Of a stretch of 64,000 nucleotides of DNA, positions 36,313-45,336 are shown in pieces. The DNA is from Chthoniobacteraceae bacterium (GTDB lineage: Bacteria > Verrucomicrobiota > Verrucomicrobiia > Chthoniobacterales > Chthoniobacteraceae), in the NCBI GenBank assembly GCA_947476045.1, contig CANJNZ010000014.1, positions 1 to 64,000 on the forward strand, written 5' to 3'. The position numbers were made by a program, and so were the translations under genes. Below the pieces are notes generated by a model. It was not told where the DNA came from. It saw nothing but the letters and a program-made list of their open reading frames with translations, and searched no databases. Numbering within the stretch: position 1 is the stretch's first letter; each line of letters starts with the position of its first letter.

Positions 36313-37029
36313 ACCCGGACGTAACAACTTGGACGTGCCGCCGACTGGATCGATCATCCATGTGATAAAATTCGGTGGTGCAGTGACTCCATTGGTTTTT
36401 GTATCCGCAATGTTGTGAATTGTGATGAACCATTTTCCTCCCTCCGATGCCCTGCCGGTTGTTCCGGTCGGGGACAGGCTCGTTTTTCCATCAGGCAGAA
36501 AGCGGAAAAAGACATAGTCATAATTTTTCTTCACGCCGCGGGGCAGTTCGGGATCGGGCTCCTTGAGGGCCGCGCTCAAAACCACGCCGATATTAAACTT
36601 AACCGATTCACCAAGCAGAGAGGAAAGCGTGGAGGTCGTATATGAGTTAAAACTTCCCATTCCTGAGTTCATCACAATTGAATCCGGGAGCCGCTTAAAT
36701 TTTCCAGCAGGCAGGACGGCTCCATTATCCGCAACCTCGAAAAATTGGAACGCACGGAAATTGCCCGTGGATGGAGTGGCCAGCGTTTCACCCGGCACCT
36801 CGGGGTCCGCAAAGCGATAAATGCGAAGCTCGACGATGCGGCTCTTGGTAAGCGCGTGCTGGCGGGCGAGATTGACCTCGTCAAACAGAATATTTGCCCC
36901 TGAATTCAAGGCCGATCCCTTGAGCATTCCCCTTACGGCAGGCACAGCAAACGAGCTGATGATGCCGATGATGGTGATGACAATAAGCAACTCGACGAGC
37001 GAGAAGGCGGAGCTTTTACGTGAGTTCAT
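36304..37029 (-). CDS. type II pseudopilin, Verru_Chthon cassette protein D-like
   Basis: A 241-aa prepilin-like protein. The N-terminus is SSAFSLVELLIVITIIGIIS, with the conserved Glu at +5 and a hydrophobic helix at ~10-32. The residue before the mature Phe is Ala instead of the usual Gly. The rest reads like Verru_Chthon cassette protein D: GANILFDEVNLARQHALTKS, a RAFQFFEV block, KRLPDSIV, and a C-terminal WFITIHNIADT followed by PPNFITWMIDPVGGTSKLLRP. In other genomes this family sits in a four-gene cassette (A-D) of prepilin-like proteins. No A, B or C gene is present in this window, so this is an orphan copy. It overlaps the end of the convergent PPC gene. Confidence 0.8.
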   Translation of the reverse strand: MNSRKSSAFSLVELLIVITIIGIISSFAVPAVRGMLKGSALNSGANILFDEVNLARQHALTKSRIVELRIYRFADPEVPGETLATPSTGNFRAFQFFEVADNGAVLPAGKFKRLPDSIVMNSGMGSFNSYTTSTLSSLLGESVKFNIGVVLSAALKEPDPELPRGVKKNYDYVFFRFLPDGKTSLSPTGTTGRASEGGKWFITIHNIADTKTNGVTAPPNFITWMIDPVGGTSKLLRPGLK

Positions 37030-37216
37030 GGCGTATGTTGGGCGTTTGGTCCGATAAGTGAAAAAGTGTGTATTATTGAGTAGATGTCAGAGAGGCGGCA
37101 GGGATTGCATTTACTATGTAACTGCATTGTCGCCCTGCAAATGATTTTTATGAAGTGATTTCTTCGTTAGCATTTCCGCCTCGACACCGCGTGCTACTCA
37201 CGGAAAAGACCCGCAT

Positions 37217-38254
37217 ATGCAAATACTCCCCGTCGCCCAACTCAAACGCGCTGCAACTGAAGGACGCATCGAAGCTCTTGTCCATGCCCAGATCGAGGCA
37301 CTGACGCGAAAAGACGCGAGCAATGGGAAACCCTACTTCGAAGTGACGCTGGCTGATTCAGAGGCGAAGTTTTCGCTCAAAGCCTGGAACGATTCACCTG
37401 CGTTTTCGTTTTGTGAACGGGCGAGCGTGGGCGTTTTCGTGGAGATTGCGGGTGATTTTTCGAGCAGCAAATTCGGTATCGAGTCGAACCGATGGACCGT
37501 GCGCGAATTGAAAGCTAATGAGCGCGAAACGCTACTGGCCGGTTCTCCTGCGCTGCGGGAAAAACAAACTGACGACTATGCTTTTATCGAGCAAAGCGTG
37601 GCAGCACTCAACGATCCCCGCCTTGCGACACTGTGCCGTGCGTTTCTCGCGGAGTTTGGCGACCGTTTCCGCCGGGCTGCCGCCGCACGCAATAACCATC
37701 ATGCGCGACGCGGTGGTCTCGTCGAACACGTCGCTCAGATGATGCGATCGGCCATCGCCATCGCGGGTGTTTATCCGCAATTGAACCGCGATCTTCTCGT
37801 GGCCGGCGTTCTATTTCATGACTGCGGAAAGATGTGGGAAAATCAGCTCCCCGCTGATGGCTTCTCGATGCCATACAACGAGAGCGGCGAACTGCTCGGC
37901 CACATCACCATCGGCATCGAACTGGTGAACAATCTTTGGCGCAAAATGACGACAAGTGACGAGTGGAAGACATGGCTGCCGCTTGATCCCGCCAGCGAAG
38001 ATGTGCGCCTTCACCTGCTCCACCTCATCGCCTCGCATCACGGTGAATTGCAGTTCGGCAGCCCGATGGTGCCGAAGACGCCCGAGGCCATCGCACTTCA
38101 CTACGTGGACAATCTCGACGCGAAATTGGAAATGTTTGCCAACGCCTACGCAAACGCGAAGGCGCTGGCACCGCGCATTCAGGAAAAAATGTGGCCGCTG
38201 CCGGGCAACGAAGTGCATCCTTTGGGACATTTCCCAGCGCCTGTCTCGCCGTAA
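37217..38254 (+). CDS. YhaM-like 3'-5' exoribonuclease (OB-fold plus HD domain)
   Basis: A 345-aa protein. An N-terminal OB-fold nucleic-acid-binding domain (residues ~15-105; GKPYFEVTLADSEAKFSLKAW) is followed by an HD metal-dependent hydrolase domain. In the HD domain, NNHHARRGGLVEHVAQM (~160-176) and LFHDCGKMWE (~196-205) contain the His and His-Asp pairs; IASHHGELQFG and ALHYVDNLDAKLEMF supply further ligands. The order and length match Bacillus YhaM, which degrades RNA and single-stranded DNA from the 3' end. It lies alone, upstream and convergent to the giant LEPR-XLL gene with 13 bases between stops. Confidence 0.88.
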   Translation: MQILPVAQLKRAATEGRIEALVHAQIEALTRKDASNGKPYFEVTLADSEAKFSLKAWNDSPAFSFCERASVGVFVEIAGDFSSSKFGIESNRWTVRELKANERETLLAGSPALREKQTDDYAFIEQSVAALNDPRLATLCRAFLAEFGDRFRRAAAARNNHHARRGGLVEHVAQMMRSAIAIAGVYPQLNRDLLVAGVLFHDCGKMWENQLPADGFSMPYNESGELLGHITIGIELVNNLWRKMTTSDEWKTWLPLDPASEDVRLHLLHLIASHHGELQFGSPMVPKTPEAIALHYVDNLDAKLEMFANAYANAKALAPRIQEKMWPLPGNEVHPLGHFPAPVSP

Positions 38255-38267
38255 ATGTAGCCCGCCC

Positions 38268-41200
38268 TTACGCCGTGAATGTGAACGCTGCACGGCTGCC
38301 CGTTACGCTGCTGAGCACCTTCGCGAGCAGGAATCCGTCCACCGGCAGGCCGGTGCCGGGACTCGCGGTCGCGCCGTCGAACACACCATCGTTATCCACA
38401 TCATAGCCGATCAGGTCCGCCTTTACGTTGCTTACTTTTTCAGCGGCTCCAAAGACGCCACTACCACGCAAAGTCGCACCGATTGCGGAGATCTGTCGGG
38501 CGAGCACACCGGTCACACTGCCGTTCACACCCGCTGTTGTGCCAGCACCGCCACGGCCTACAAAGAGGCCTTGCTCATGGAGCAATTCATTAAAGGCTCC
38601 AAGTTTCGTAGTGCCATCGGTTGGCTTGCCGATGAAGCCGACGGTGCGGACGTTCAATACGCTTCCGCCCTTGCCACCAAAACCACCAGCGCCCGTGGCG
38701 TCTCCACCACTGCCTGCGGTGATCGCACTAATGGAACTGAAAATATCCTTGGTCAGCGAAACGCCATTGATATCACCACCAGCACCGCCCTTGCCGCCCG
38801 CACCGCTGGCCGATCCACCTATACCGGAGAAAAGGACGATGGGTTCGCCGAGTGTCGTTTGCACGCCCATTGCGTCCAGTTTTCCCGGAGGTGCGTTGAA
38901 ATTGAGCCCCATCAGCACGCCGCCGCCACCGCCGGCCGCGACGCCATTGCCGCCATTGCCGGCGATAACGAAAATTGCGTTATCGAACACCGAGGAAACG
39001 GTCGCCAGCGTGCTGGACTTTACCGCACCGCCAGCGCCACCCTTTAAGCCAACGCCGCCGTTGCCCGCGACCGCGTAGAGCAGACCTGCCTCCACGCCGA
39101 GATGCAGTCCGGTGACGTCCCCTCCCTTTCCTCCATCGCCCGTCACGCCAGCGCCGCCGTTGCCGCTGTAAAATTCTGCACCGCCGAGCATCGTGCGCCC
39201 GACTAAAGTAACACCACCGTCGACACTCGCTCCAGGCTCGCCAAACTCGGAGTTGTTCGCCGTCACAGCGGTGACCGATCCACCAGCGCCGCCTTTAATC
39301 GAACCGCTGCCACCATTACCGCTTACAATGCGGAGCGGGGTTCCCGTTGGGTTGGTCACTGGAATAGTTGCGTCGGGATCAAAATAAGTCAGGCCGATGA
39401 ATCTGCCTGCCGTAAATGAACCACCATCGCCGCCATTTCCAGCGGTGCCATTACCGCCGTCTCCAAGGAAAACATCCGCCACAGCATAGGCGAGCAGGAC
39501 TGATCCATTTTCGTGGGACTGATCATGGACTATTGTAACTTTGAGATTCGATGTGCCGCCTCCTTTTCCTCCTATGATGCCATCGCCACCTTCGCCAAGT
39601 GCCAGTGAAAAACGGAATGTGCTGTCGACATGCGCGTCCGTCCTTGGAGGTGCCGCGATTGGGTTATCGTAACTGCGGTCCGGCGCATCCACACTAAGCG
39701 TCATGTTTTGTGCGCCGCCACCGGCGCCGCCTGTGCCTTGCGTCGAATTGCCGCCATTACCTGCAGTCAGCGTAGCGAAATAACTGGATTCAATTTGCTC
39801 TGCCTCTTTGTCACTCAAAAGTGTGTAGCTGAGACCATTGATGCCTCCACCTGCGCCACCTGTAAATTTACCGACTGTAGCGTCGCCTCCATTGCCCGCG
39901 GAAAGAGTGAGATTGCCCCCTTTGTTGGTAAATGTGCCTCCATTCACGCTGCCGCCAGCACCACCCGCAGCACCCTTACCAATGCCACCATTGCCAGCGA
40001 TGACACTGATTTGGCCTGTCTTCAGCGTGCCGGTGATTCCGATGACTCCGCCACCCGCACCACCCGATGCAGTCTTGCTGCCAACTCCGGTCGGCGAACC
40101 GCCGTCCCCGGCAGTAAATATGAGCGTCGTCTCCGCATCGATCTTGGGAACAATCGACAGGCCCGCTGGCGTAAACATCGTCGCGCCGTTGGCCACCGAA
40201 CCGCCTGCACCACCACCACCATTAAACGCATCCCCGCCTTTGCCCGCAGTCACAGTCAAATCGGTGGCAACTGCATTCAGTCCCACGATGCTTCCGCCTG
40301 CGCCGCCTTTGCCGGCGATAGTTCCGACATCAATTCCCGTCCCGCCATCGCCAGCGAAAAGGAATACGCGCTTCCCGGTGAACGGCAGTGAGAAATCTAC
40401 GAAGTCCGCGCTATTCAGACTGTAAGAAATTTGGTTTAGAGCGGCTCCAAGAGCTGCATAACCCTGGAATGAATCCGCAGAATTCGTAGCCACAAAATTT
40501 TTCAGCGGATTCAACGAATTCAGGCTGAGCGGCGCACTCCATGAAAGTGCGGGATTAATCGGATCCGAGCCGCTCGTAACGGTGAACTTATCGATCCGTG
40601 AGTTCCCGCCGCTGCTGAACAACACTGCGAGATCATCCGGCGTATTTACATCGGTGTCGTGCGTAAAGTGTGCGACAAGTGCCTTGCCTGCTGCGGGGAG
40701 CACGGGTGCGTTGAGCGGCATCAAGTCGGTGCCGGTGACATTATAAACCCGTAAATCGCGTCCACTCGTGCCGAGTGCTGCAAGCACTTTCCCGCTGCTG
40801 TCGAGATCGAGTTGTCCCACACCACCGGGGACGCCGATTCCTGCGTCGTGAAGGAGAAGGGCGCTGCCGCGGACGGTTCCTACGTGACCATTCTTAAAGC
40901 CAACAAACATGTTCAGATCATTCGGATCGCTGCCGTAGGCCACCGTTGTTGCCTCCGACGGGTAAACTCCAAGATCCGCGCCTGCTTCCCAAATCTCACT
41001 ACTGCGATCGAGGGACAAAATCGAAACGACCTGATGCACAATCGTTTTGCCGGGGCGCACCTCAACGAGCACATAGTCCAGGCCGGAGCTGCCACCAAAC
41101 TCCGCAGGGATGATGAAGGAAGGCGTGAACTGGTAATTGAAGCTCTGGACGCTGTAGGCGGCATTCGTGATATTCCAAAATACACCTCCACCCTGATTAT

Positions 41201-42548
41201 TGAATATACCTACGCTGTTGCTGTTTTTGTAGGATACATAGATATCGAGCTTGCCATCGTGATCCATGTCTGCAACGGCCACATCGGATGGAGTGTTGCC
41301 TGCGGGCGAAATAAAGACCTCCGTCAGATCGTGCTGAATAATCGGTGTGAAGTTCGTGCCGGTGCCGTCATTCTGCATGATCACCATTTTGCCCGTGGCC
41401 GAGTCCACGATGAGGAGGTCATCCACTCCATCGCCGGTGAAATCCGCCGCACGCACGATCCCGCCGGTCGTGGTGAGATTTGTAAAATTGCTCGTGATGA
41501 TGCTGCCACCCGCACCTGCCGGTGCACCATTGCCGCCATTGCCGGCGTGAAATTCGTAGCGGGTGCTGTCACTGCGCATTTCTAGCAATCGTAGCGAGCC
41601 TCCTTCGCCGCCTTTTCCACCGCTGCCAGCGCCGCCATTGCCTGCAGTGTAAAACACGCTGCCGACTGAACTTTCTTCAATCACAGTTGCGATGTCGCCG
41701 CCCTTGCCGCCCGTCTTGCCGTCACCACCGCTGCCAGACTTGAGTTGATAGCTCGGCGTGCTGCCGCTGCTGAGTGTATCCAGAAATGCGCTCTTGATCG
41801 TAAGGTTTACAATATCGCCACCGGGAGCGCCGGCTTTGAGCGGGTCTGGCACCGCTCCGCTTGGATTTCCTCCGCCCGTGAAAATTTCCAACTCCTTGCC
41901 GATTCCGATGACTGCATTTCTCACGCTCGCGCCCGCTTTCATTAGTGAGGTCGCCTTTGTGAATGTAAAATCATCCTGCACTCCGGCGGTGAGCGGATTC
42001 ACATCAAAGCCAATGCTGCTCACCACGCTTCCTAGATTGAGCGCATCGGAATCCGTATCGAAAACACCGTCGCCAGTATAAATGCCCTCGATTTGCCCGT
42101 TAATGTTTAAATTTCCCGCCCCGCCACCCGTAATCAAATAGCGAAAGCCGCCTTTCTGCGTGGCAAACTGAAGCATTTTCAGCCCGGCTAGATCGTTAGG
42201 AAGAAGGATGTTTCCGTCTTCGCCATTCACGGGGTCGCCATCCAAATCGCTGAGCCGCCCATCTGGTCCGAGATTGCCCACGATGTCGCCCAACACATCG
42301 CCGTGAATTTCAAAGTTAGCCCCCTGCCCGAAAGAGACGCTCGCGATGTTGCCATCCTGATACCAGACGATGACCTGGCCGGTGAGGACCTTGACGAGTG
42401 TGACGCTGTTATCACCCAAAGACATTTCGCCCGTGGCAGGATTACCAGCGCCCAGTAGGTTGGGTCCATTGACAAGAATTGCAGGCGCGATGCGGGATTC
42501 GAGCGGTTCTATCGAGGGACGAAAAGTGCGTTTGGGTGTGTGTTTCAT
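38268..42548 (-). CDS. giant Gly-rich FG-GAP protein with LEPR-XLL N-terminus
   Basis: A 1426-aa protein. The ATG at 42548 gives MKHTPKRTFRPSIEPLESRI, followed by APA, the LEPR-XLL-type motif; another ATG at 42575 is possible. Residues ~20-240 are beta-rich. From ~245 to ~355 and again from ~800 onward the chain is packed with GGNGGAGSGGKGGEGG-like glycine repeats, alternating with short strands such as LTVTAGKGGDAF or FVIAGNGGNG. Between ~360 and ~790 there are FG-GAP-like repeats with calcium loops (DFTGDGVDDLLIVDSATGK, DMDHDGKLDIYVSY), a probable beta-propeller. The final ~90 residues end with DNDGVFDGATASPG and a short conserved-looking strand region. There is no enzyme motif or barrel. 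It is inferred to be a very large secreted or surface protein. It is divergent from the CbiX gene. Confidence 0.85.
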   Translation of the reverse strand: MKHTPKRTFRPSIEPLESRIAPAILVNGPNLLGAGNPATGEMSLGDNSVTLVKVLTGQVIVWYQDGNIASVSFGQGANFEIHGDVLGDIVGNLGPDGRLSDLDGDPVNGEDGNILLPNDLAGLKMLQFATQKGGFRYLITGGGAGNLNINGQIEGIYTGDGVFDTDSDALNLGSVVSSIGFDVNPLTAGVQDDFTFTKATSLMKAGASVRNAVIGIGKELEIFTGGGNPSGAVPDPLKAGAPGGDIVNLTIKSAFLDTLSSGSTPSYQLKSGSGGDGKTGGKGGDIATVIEESSVGSVFYTAGNGGAGSGGKGGEGGSLRLLEMRSDSTRYEFHAGNGGNGAPAGAGGSIITSNFTNLTTTGGIVRAADFTGDGVDDLLIVDSATGKMVIMQNDGTGTNFTPIIQHDLTEVFISPAGNTPSDVAVADMDHDGKLDIYVSYKNSNSVGIFNNQGGGVFWNITNAAYSVQSFNYQFTPSFIIPAEFGGSSGLDYVLVEVRPGKTIVHQVVSILSLDRSSEIWEAGADLGVYPSEATTVAYGSDPNDLNMFVGFKNGHVGTVRGSALLLHDAGIGVPGGVGQLDLDSSGKVLAALGTSGRDLRVYNVTGTDLMPLNAPVLPAAGKALVAHFTHDTDVNTPDDLAVLFSSGGNSRIDKFTVTSGSDPINPALSWSAPLSLNSLNPLKNFVATNSADSFQGYAALGAALNQISYSLNSADFVDFSLPFTGKRVFLFAGDGGTGIDVGTIAGKGGAGGSIVGLNAVATDLTVTAGKGGDAFNGGGGAGGSVANGATMFTPAGLSIVPKIDAETTLIFTAGDGGSPTGVGSKTASGGAGGGVIGITGTLKTGQISVIAGNGGIGKGAAGGAGGSVNGGTFTNKGGNLTLSAGNGGDATVGKFTGGAGGGINGLSYTLLSDKEAEQIESSYFATLTAGNGGNSTQGTGGAGGGAQNMTLSVDAPDRSYDNPIAAPPRTDAHVDSTFRFSLALGEGGDGIIGGKGGGTSNLKVTIVHDQSHENGSVLLAYAVADVFLGDGGNGTAGNGGDGGSFTAGRFIGLTYFDPDATIPVTNPTGTPLRIVSGNGGSGSIKGGAGGSVTAVTANNSEFGEPGASVDGGVTLVGRTMLGGAEFYSGNGGAGVTGDGGKGGDVTGLHLGVEAGLLYAVAGNGGVGLKGGAGGAVKSSTLATVSSVFDNAIFVIAGNGGNGVAAGGGGGVLMGLNFNAPPGKLDAMGVQTTLGEPIVLFSGIGGSASGAGGKGGAGGDINGVSLTKDIFSSISAITAGSGGDATGAGGFGGKGGSVLNVRTVGFIGKPTDGTTKLGAFNELLHEQGLFVGRGGAGTTAGVNGSVTGVLARQISAIGATLRGSGVFGAAEKVSNVKADLIGYDVDNDGVFDGATASPGTGLPVDGFLLAKVLSSVTGSRAAFTFTA

Positions 42549-42686
42549 GACTTGCGAATAGACTGATTTGGACATTTGCAAGCAGGGGCTAGAGCAGGGC
42601 TGATGCCCGTCGCGTTTAGTTTGTTGCTGATGATGCTCTGAAAACCGTTCGACAGCCTGCGACTCTGTGCGTAGCGATCCGCTGCC

Positions 42687-43496
42687 ATGTTTTCCAAACC
42701 GGACAGCGCACTCGTCATCGTGGGCCACGGCTCCACACTGAATCCCGACAGCAGCGGGCCCACGTGGGAGCACGCGGACGCCATCACTCAACTCGGTGCA
42801 TTCGGCGAAGTGCACTGCGCATTCTGGAAGGAAGAGCCGAGCCTGCGACAAGTGCTTCACTGCGTGAACAAGCGCGAAATTTACGTGGTGCCGAATTTCA
42901 TCAGCGAAGGGTATTTCACGCAGACCGTCATACCGCGCGAACTCGGTCTCAACGGCCCGCTGACGGAAATCGCAGGCCGCACGGTGAAATATTGTGCGCC
43001 AGTCGGGAACCACTCGCGCATGTCCGACCTTCTCTTAAAAAGAGCGGCGTCGATCGCGCCCGGCGTTTCACCAAAAGAGACGAGCCTTTTCATCGTCGGA
43101 CACGGCACGGGGCTGAATGACAACTCAGCCGTCGCTGCAAAACGCGAAGTGGAGCGCATCCGTTCACTCGGGCTCTACGGCGAAGTGATTGCTGCATATA
43201 TGGAGGAGGATCCGCTCATCGCAAAATGGGACGAACTTTCAACTCAACCCAACGTCGTCGTGGTGCCTTTCTTCATCGCGGATGGATTGCACAGCTATGA
43301 AGACATCCCCGTCCTGCTCGGCATCGCAAGCACATCGCCCGGCGCGGCGAGCGCGACTGGCGCGGGTGTGTTCACTCAAAATCCGTATCGCCTGCGCGGG
43401 CGGACGCTTTTTTACGCAAACTCGATTGGCACCGAGGAAGGATTTGCGGAGGTCATCCTGGATCAGGTGGCGGCATTCGACGCCGCGGCGGCGTGA
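42687..43496 (+). CDS. CbiX/SirB-like tetrapyrrole chelatase, two-domain
   Basis: A 269-aa protein with two CbiX halves. Each half opens with a strand and the metal-binding histidine motif: LVIVGHGSTLN at ~9-19 and LFIVGHGTGLN at ~135-145. PNFISEGYF (~71) and PFFIADGLHSYEDI (~194) are the matching second motifs with His or aromatic residues. Such proteins insert cobalt or iron into sirohydrochlorin. The closest arrangement I recall is Deinococcus DR2241, where a chelatase part is joined to an Fe-S part. Here the Fe-S part is the next gene, overlapping by GTGA. No other cobalamin or siroheme gene is in the window. Confidence 0.82.
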   Translation: MFSKPDSALVIVGHGSTLNPDSSGPTWEHADAITQLGAFGEVHCAFWKEEPSLRQVLHCVNKREIYVVPNFISEGYFTQTVIPRELGLNGPLTEIAGRTVKYCAPVGNHSRMSDLLLKRAASIAPGVSPKETSLFIVGHGTGLNDNSAVAAKREVERIRSLGLYGEVIAAYMEEDPLIAKWDELSTQPNVVVVPFFIADGLHSYEDIPVLLGIASTSPGAASATGAGVFTQNPYRLRGRTLFYANSIGTEEGFAEVILDQVAAFDAAAA

Positions 43497-44122
43497 AGAT
43501 GGATACTAACGCAGCACTCGCCAACTGGCTCGAAAAAGGCGGACGGCATATCGGGCAAATCGCCATCGCAAAAAAAGACGACGGCTGGGAATTGCGCCAT
43601 GCCGACGACGCGGGGCGCGATGATCTGCAGCTTTATACAAAAACTGCCGATGCACGTTCTCTCGCAAATCTCGACGATGCCAGCGCCTATCGTGCGCTGA
43701 AGACCGCACCGAATCTCCGCCATGGCTGGCGACTGATCCTGCCGGATGTGGCATCCGTTCGCAACGCGCTGGATGCTTTCTACCCCGCAATGCTCGGCGT
43801 GCACCTCGCCCGCGAACGAGGCGAAATCGTCCCGGTTAATTTGCGCGACACGCTTGCACGGCAGACAGGCATGTATCGCATCACTCAGAAGCTCACGGAT
43901 GCGCAGTCACAGGCGCTTATCGCCAAGTCCTGCCGGCTCGACGGCGGGTGCTTGAAAACGATCCTCTGGCGCATCTCGCCGGAATTGCCGGTCAACTCGC
44001 TGCCTGCGGAAAAATTCACAACTCCCGGCGGCGGCGAGTGGCCGCTGCTCTGTCACGAGGCGTGTAATATTCTCGTGGCAGAAGCGAGGAAAGTGGTGAA
44101 GGGGGAAGTGAAAGAAGGATGA
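43493..44122 (+). CDS. putative [4Fe-4S] partner of the CbiX-like chelatase (DR2241 C-terminal type)
   Basis: A 209-aa protein with a GTG start overlapping the chelatase stop (GTGA); an ATG at 43499 is an alternative. The N-terminal ~120 residues form a mixed alpha/beta domain (GGRHIGQIAIAKKDDGWELR). Four cysteines cluster near the C-terminus at 147, 153, 187 and 191 (SCRLDGGCLKTI and LLCHEACNI), i.e. C-x5-C-x33-C-x3-C. This matches the cluster spacing of sulfite and nitrite reductases that bridge a 4Fe-4S cluster to siroheme. It resembles the Fe-S/stabilising part of DR2241. I infer an iron-sulfur protein that works with the chelatase. The stop overlaps the amidohydrolase start by ATGA. Confidence 0.7.
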   Translation: MKMDTNAALANWLEKGGRHIGQIAIAKKDDGWELRHADDAGRDDLQLYTKTADARSLANLDDASAYRALKTAPNLRHGWRLILPDVASVRNALDAFYPAMLGVHLARERGEIVPVNLRDTLARQTGMYRITQKLTDAQSQALIAKSCRLDGGCLKTILWRISPELPVNSLPAEKFTTPGGGEWPLLCHEACNILVAEARKVVKGEVKEG

Positions 44123-45336
44123 TTTTCCGTGCGCGCACCGTAATTACAAACGCCGGCGCGCCCATCGAGGATGGCGCGGTCGTCATTGCGGGGAATCGCA
44201 TCCTGGCCGTCGGGGCATTTTCCGAAATCAGCACAGCCCATGAAGGTGAAATGATCGATCTCGGCGAGCAGGTGCTCATGCCCGGCCTCGTGAATGCGCA
44301 CTGCCATCTCGACTACACGATGATGCGCCGCTCGATTAATCCGCAGCGCAGCTTCACGGAATGGATCATCCGCATCAACGCGCTCAAACGCAGCCTCGAC
44401 AAAGACGACTACCGCGCAGCAATCGCAAAGGGCTTTGCCGAATTGAAGCAATGGGGCACGACAACCGTGGCCAACATCGAATCGTTCCCCGAATTGCTCC
44501 CGGACATGCCAGCGCCCCCAATTCGCACCTGGTGGTTTTTTGAAATGATTGATGTCCGGCATCGTCTTGCCGGGGAGGAGACCATTGCGGGTATGCTCGA
44601 TTTTTTTGAACTTCACCCGGGCTGGCTGGGTGGTTTCGGCCTCAGCCCCCACGCACCCTACACAGCCAGCGGGACGCTCTACGAACTTACGTCTGCGGCA
44701 GCAGAGAAAATGGCGATGCCCGTGACCACACACGTCGCCGAGTCGCGCGAGGAATGGGACATGTTCCGGCATGGGCGCGGCGAACTCCTCGGGTTCATGC
44801 AGAAACTCGGGCGCTGGATGTTTGACAAACAGATCGAGCGCACGCCGCTCGCGCATGTCGCCGCGCATGCCCGCCTCGGTCCGAAGTGGCTGCTCGCTCA
44901 TATGAACGAATTGGATGAATCAGACTTTGCATTGCTCGCCGCGATGCCGCAGCCACCGAGTGTGGTGCATTGCCCGGGCAGCCATCGCTATTTCCGCCAC
45001 CGCGCTTTTCCACTCGCGAAACTGAGGAGCGCCGGCGTGAACATCTGCCTCGGCACAGACAGTCTCGCGAGCACACTGACACTCTCGATGTTCGATGAAA
45101 TGCGCATTCTTGCGCGGCAGGAACCGTCGTTGCATCCGGAGGAGATTTTGAAAATGGCGACCCTGAACGGCGCGCTGGCTTTGGGAATTGATGCAGGGAA
45201 AATCACGCCCGGCGCATTGGCTGACTTGATCGCCCTGCCTCTCACTGCTAATGAAAGGGAAGTCCACGCAGCGGTGCTCGAAAACCGGGAGCCGATCACG
45301 TGGATGATGCTCAATGGTGAAATTCTTTCCCAATAA
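44119..45336 (+). CDS. metal-dependent amidohydrolase (deaminase/chlorohydrolase type)
   Basis: A 405-aa cytoplasmic enzyme of the TrzN/AtzA/cytosine-deaminase-like amidohydrolase superfamily. Ligands visible: NAHCHLDYT with H61 and H63, LSPHAPYT (~180), TTHVAESREEW (~198) and CLGTDSLAS (~311), with Asp of GTDS last. The N-terminal beta-sandwich opens RARTVITNAGAPIEDGAVVI. Family members deaminate guanine, adenosine derivatives, S-adenosylhomocysteine or aminodeoxyfutalosine. The last would fit menaquinone synthesis, given mtnP and ubiE elsewhere in the window, but the residues do not prove it. It overlaps the Fe-S gene by ATGA and the D,D-carboxypeptidase by 23 bases, so all four genes are one operon. 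Confidence 0.85.
   Translation: MIFRARTVITNAGAPIEDGAVVIAGNRILAVGAFSEISTAHEGEMIDLGEQVLMPGLVNAHCHLDYTMMRRSINPQRSFTEWIIRINALKRSLDKDDYRAAIAKGFAELKQWGTTTVANIESFPELLPDMPAPPIRTWWFFEMIDVRHRLAGEETIAGMLDFFELHPGWLGGFGLSPHAPYTASGTLYELTSAAAEKMAMPVTTHVAESREEWDMFRHGRGELLGFMQKLGRWMFDKQIERTPLAHVAAHARLGPKWLLAHMNELDESDFALLAAMPQPPSVVHCPGSHRYFRHRAFPLAKLRSAGVNICLGTDSLASTLTLSMFDEMRILARQEPSLHPEEILKMATLNGALALGIDAGKITPGALADLIALPLTANEREVHAAVLENREPITWMMLNGEILSQ

Noticed and set aside
38268-42548. Repetitive DNA resembling a repeat array or CRISPR
   Set aside because: The similarity comes from codons for Gly-Gly-Asn/Ala repeats in an open frame; no constant repeat with unique spacers exists.
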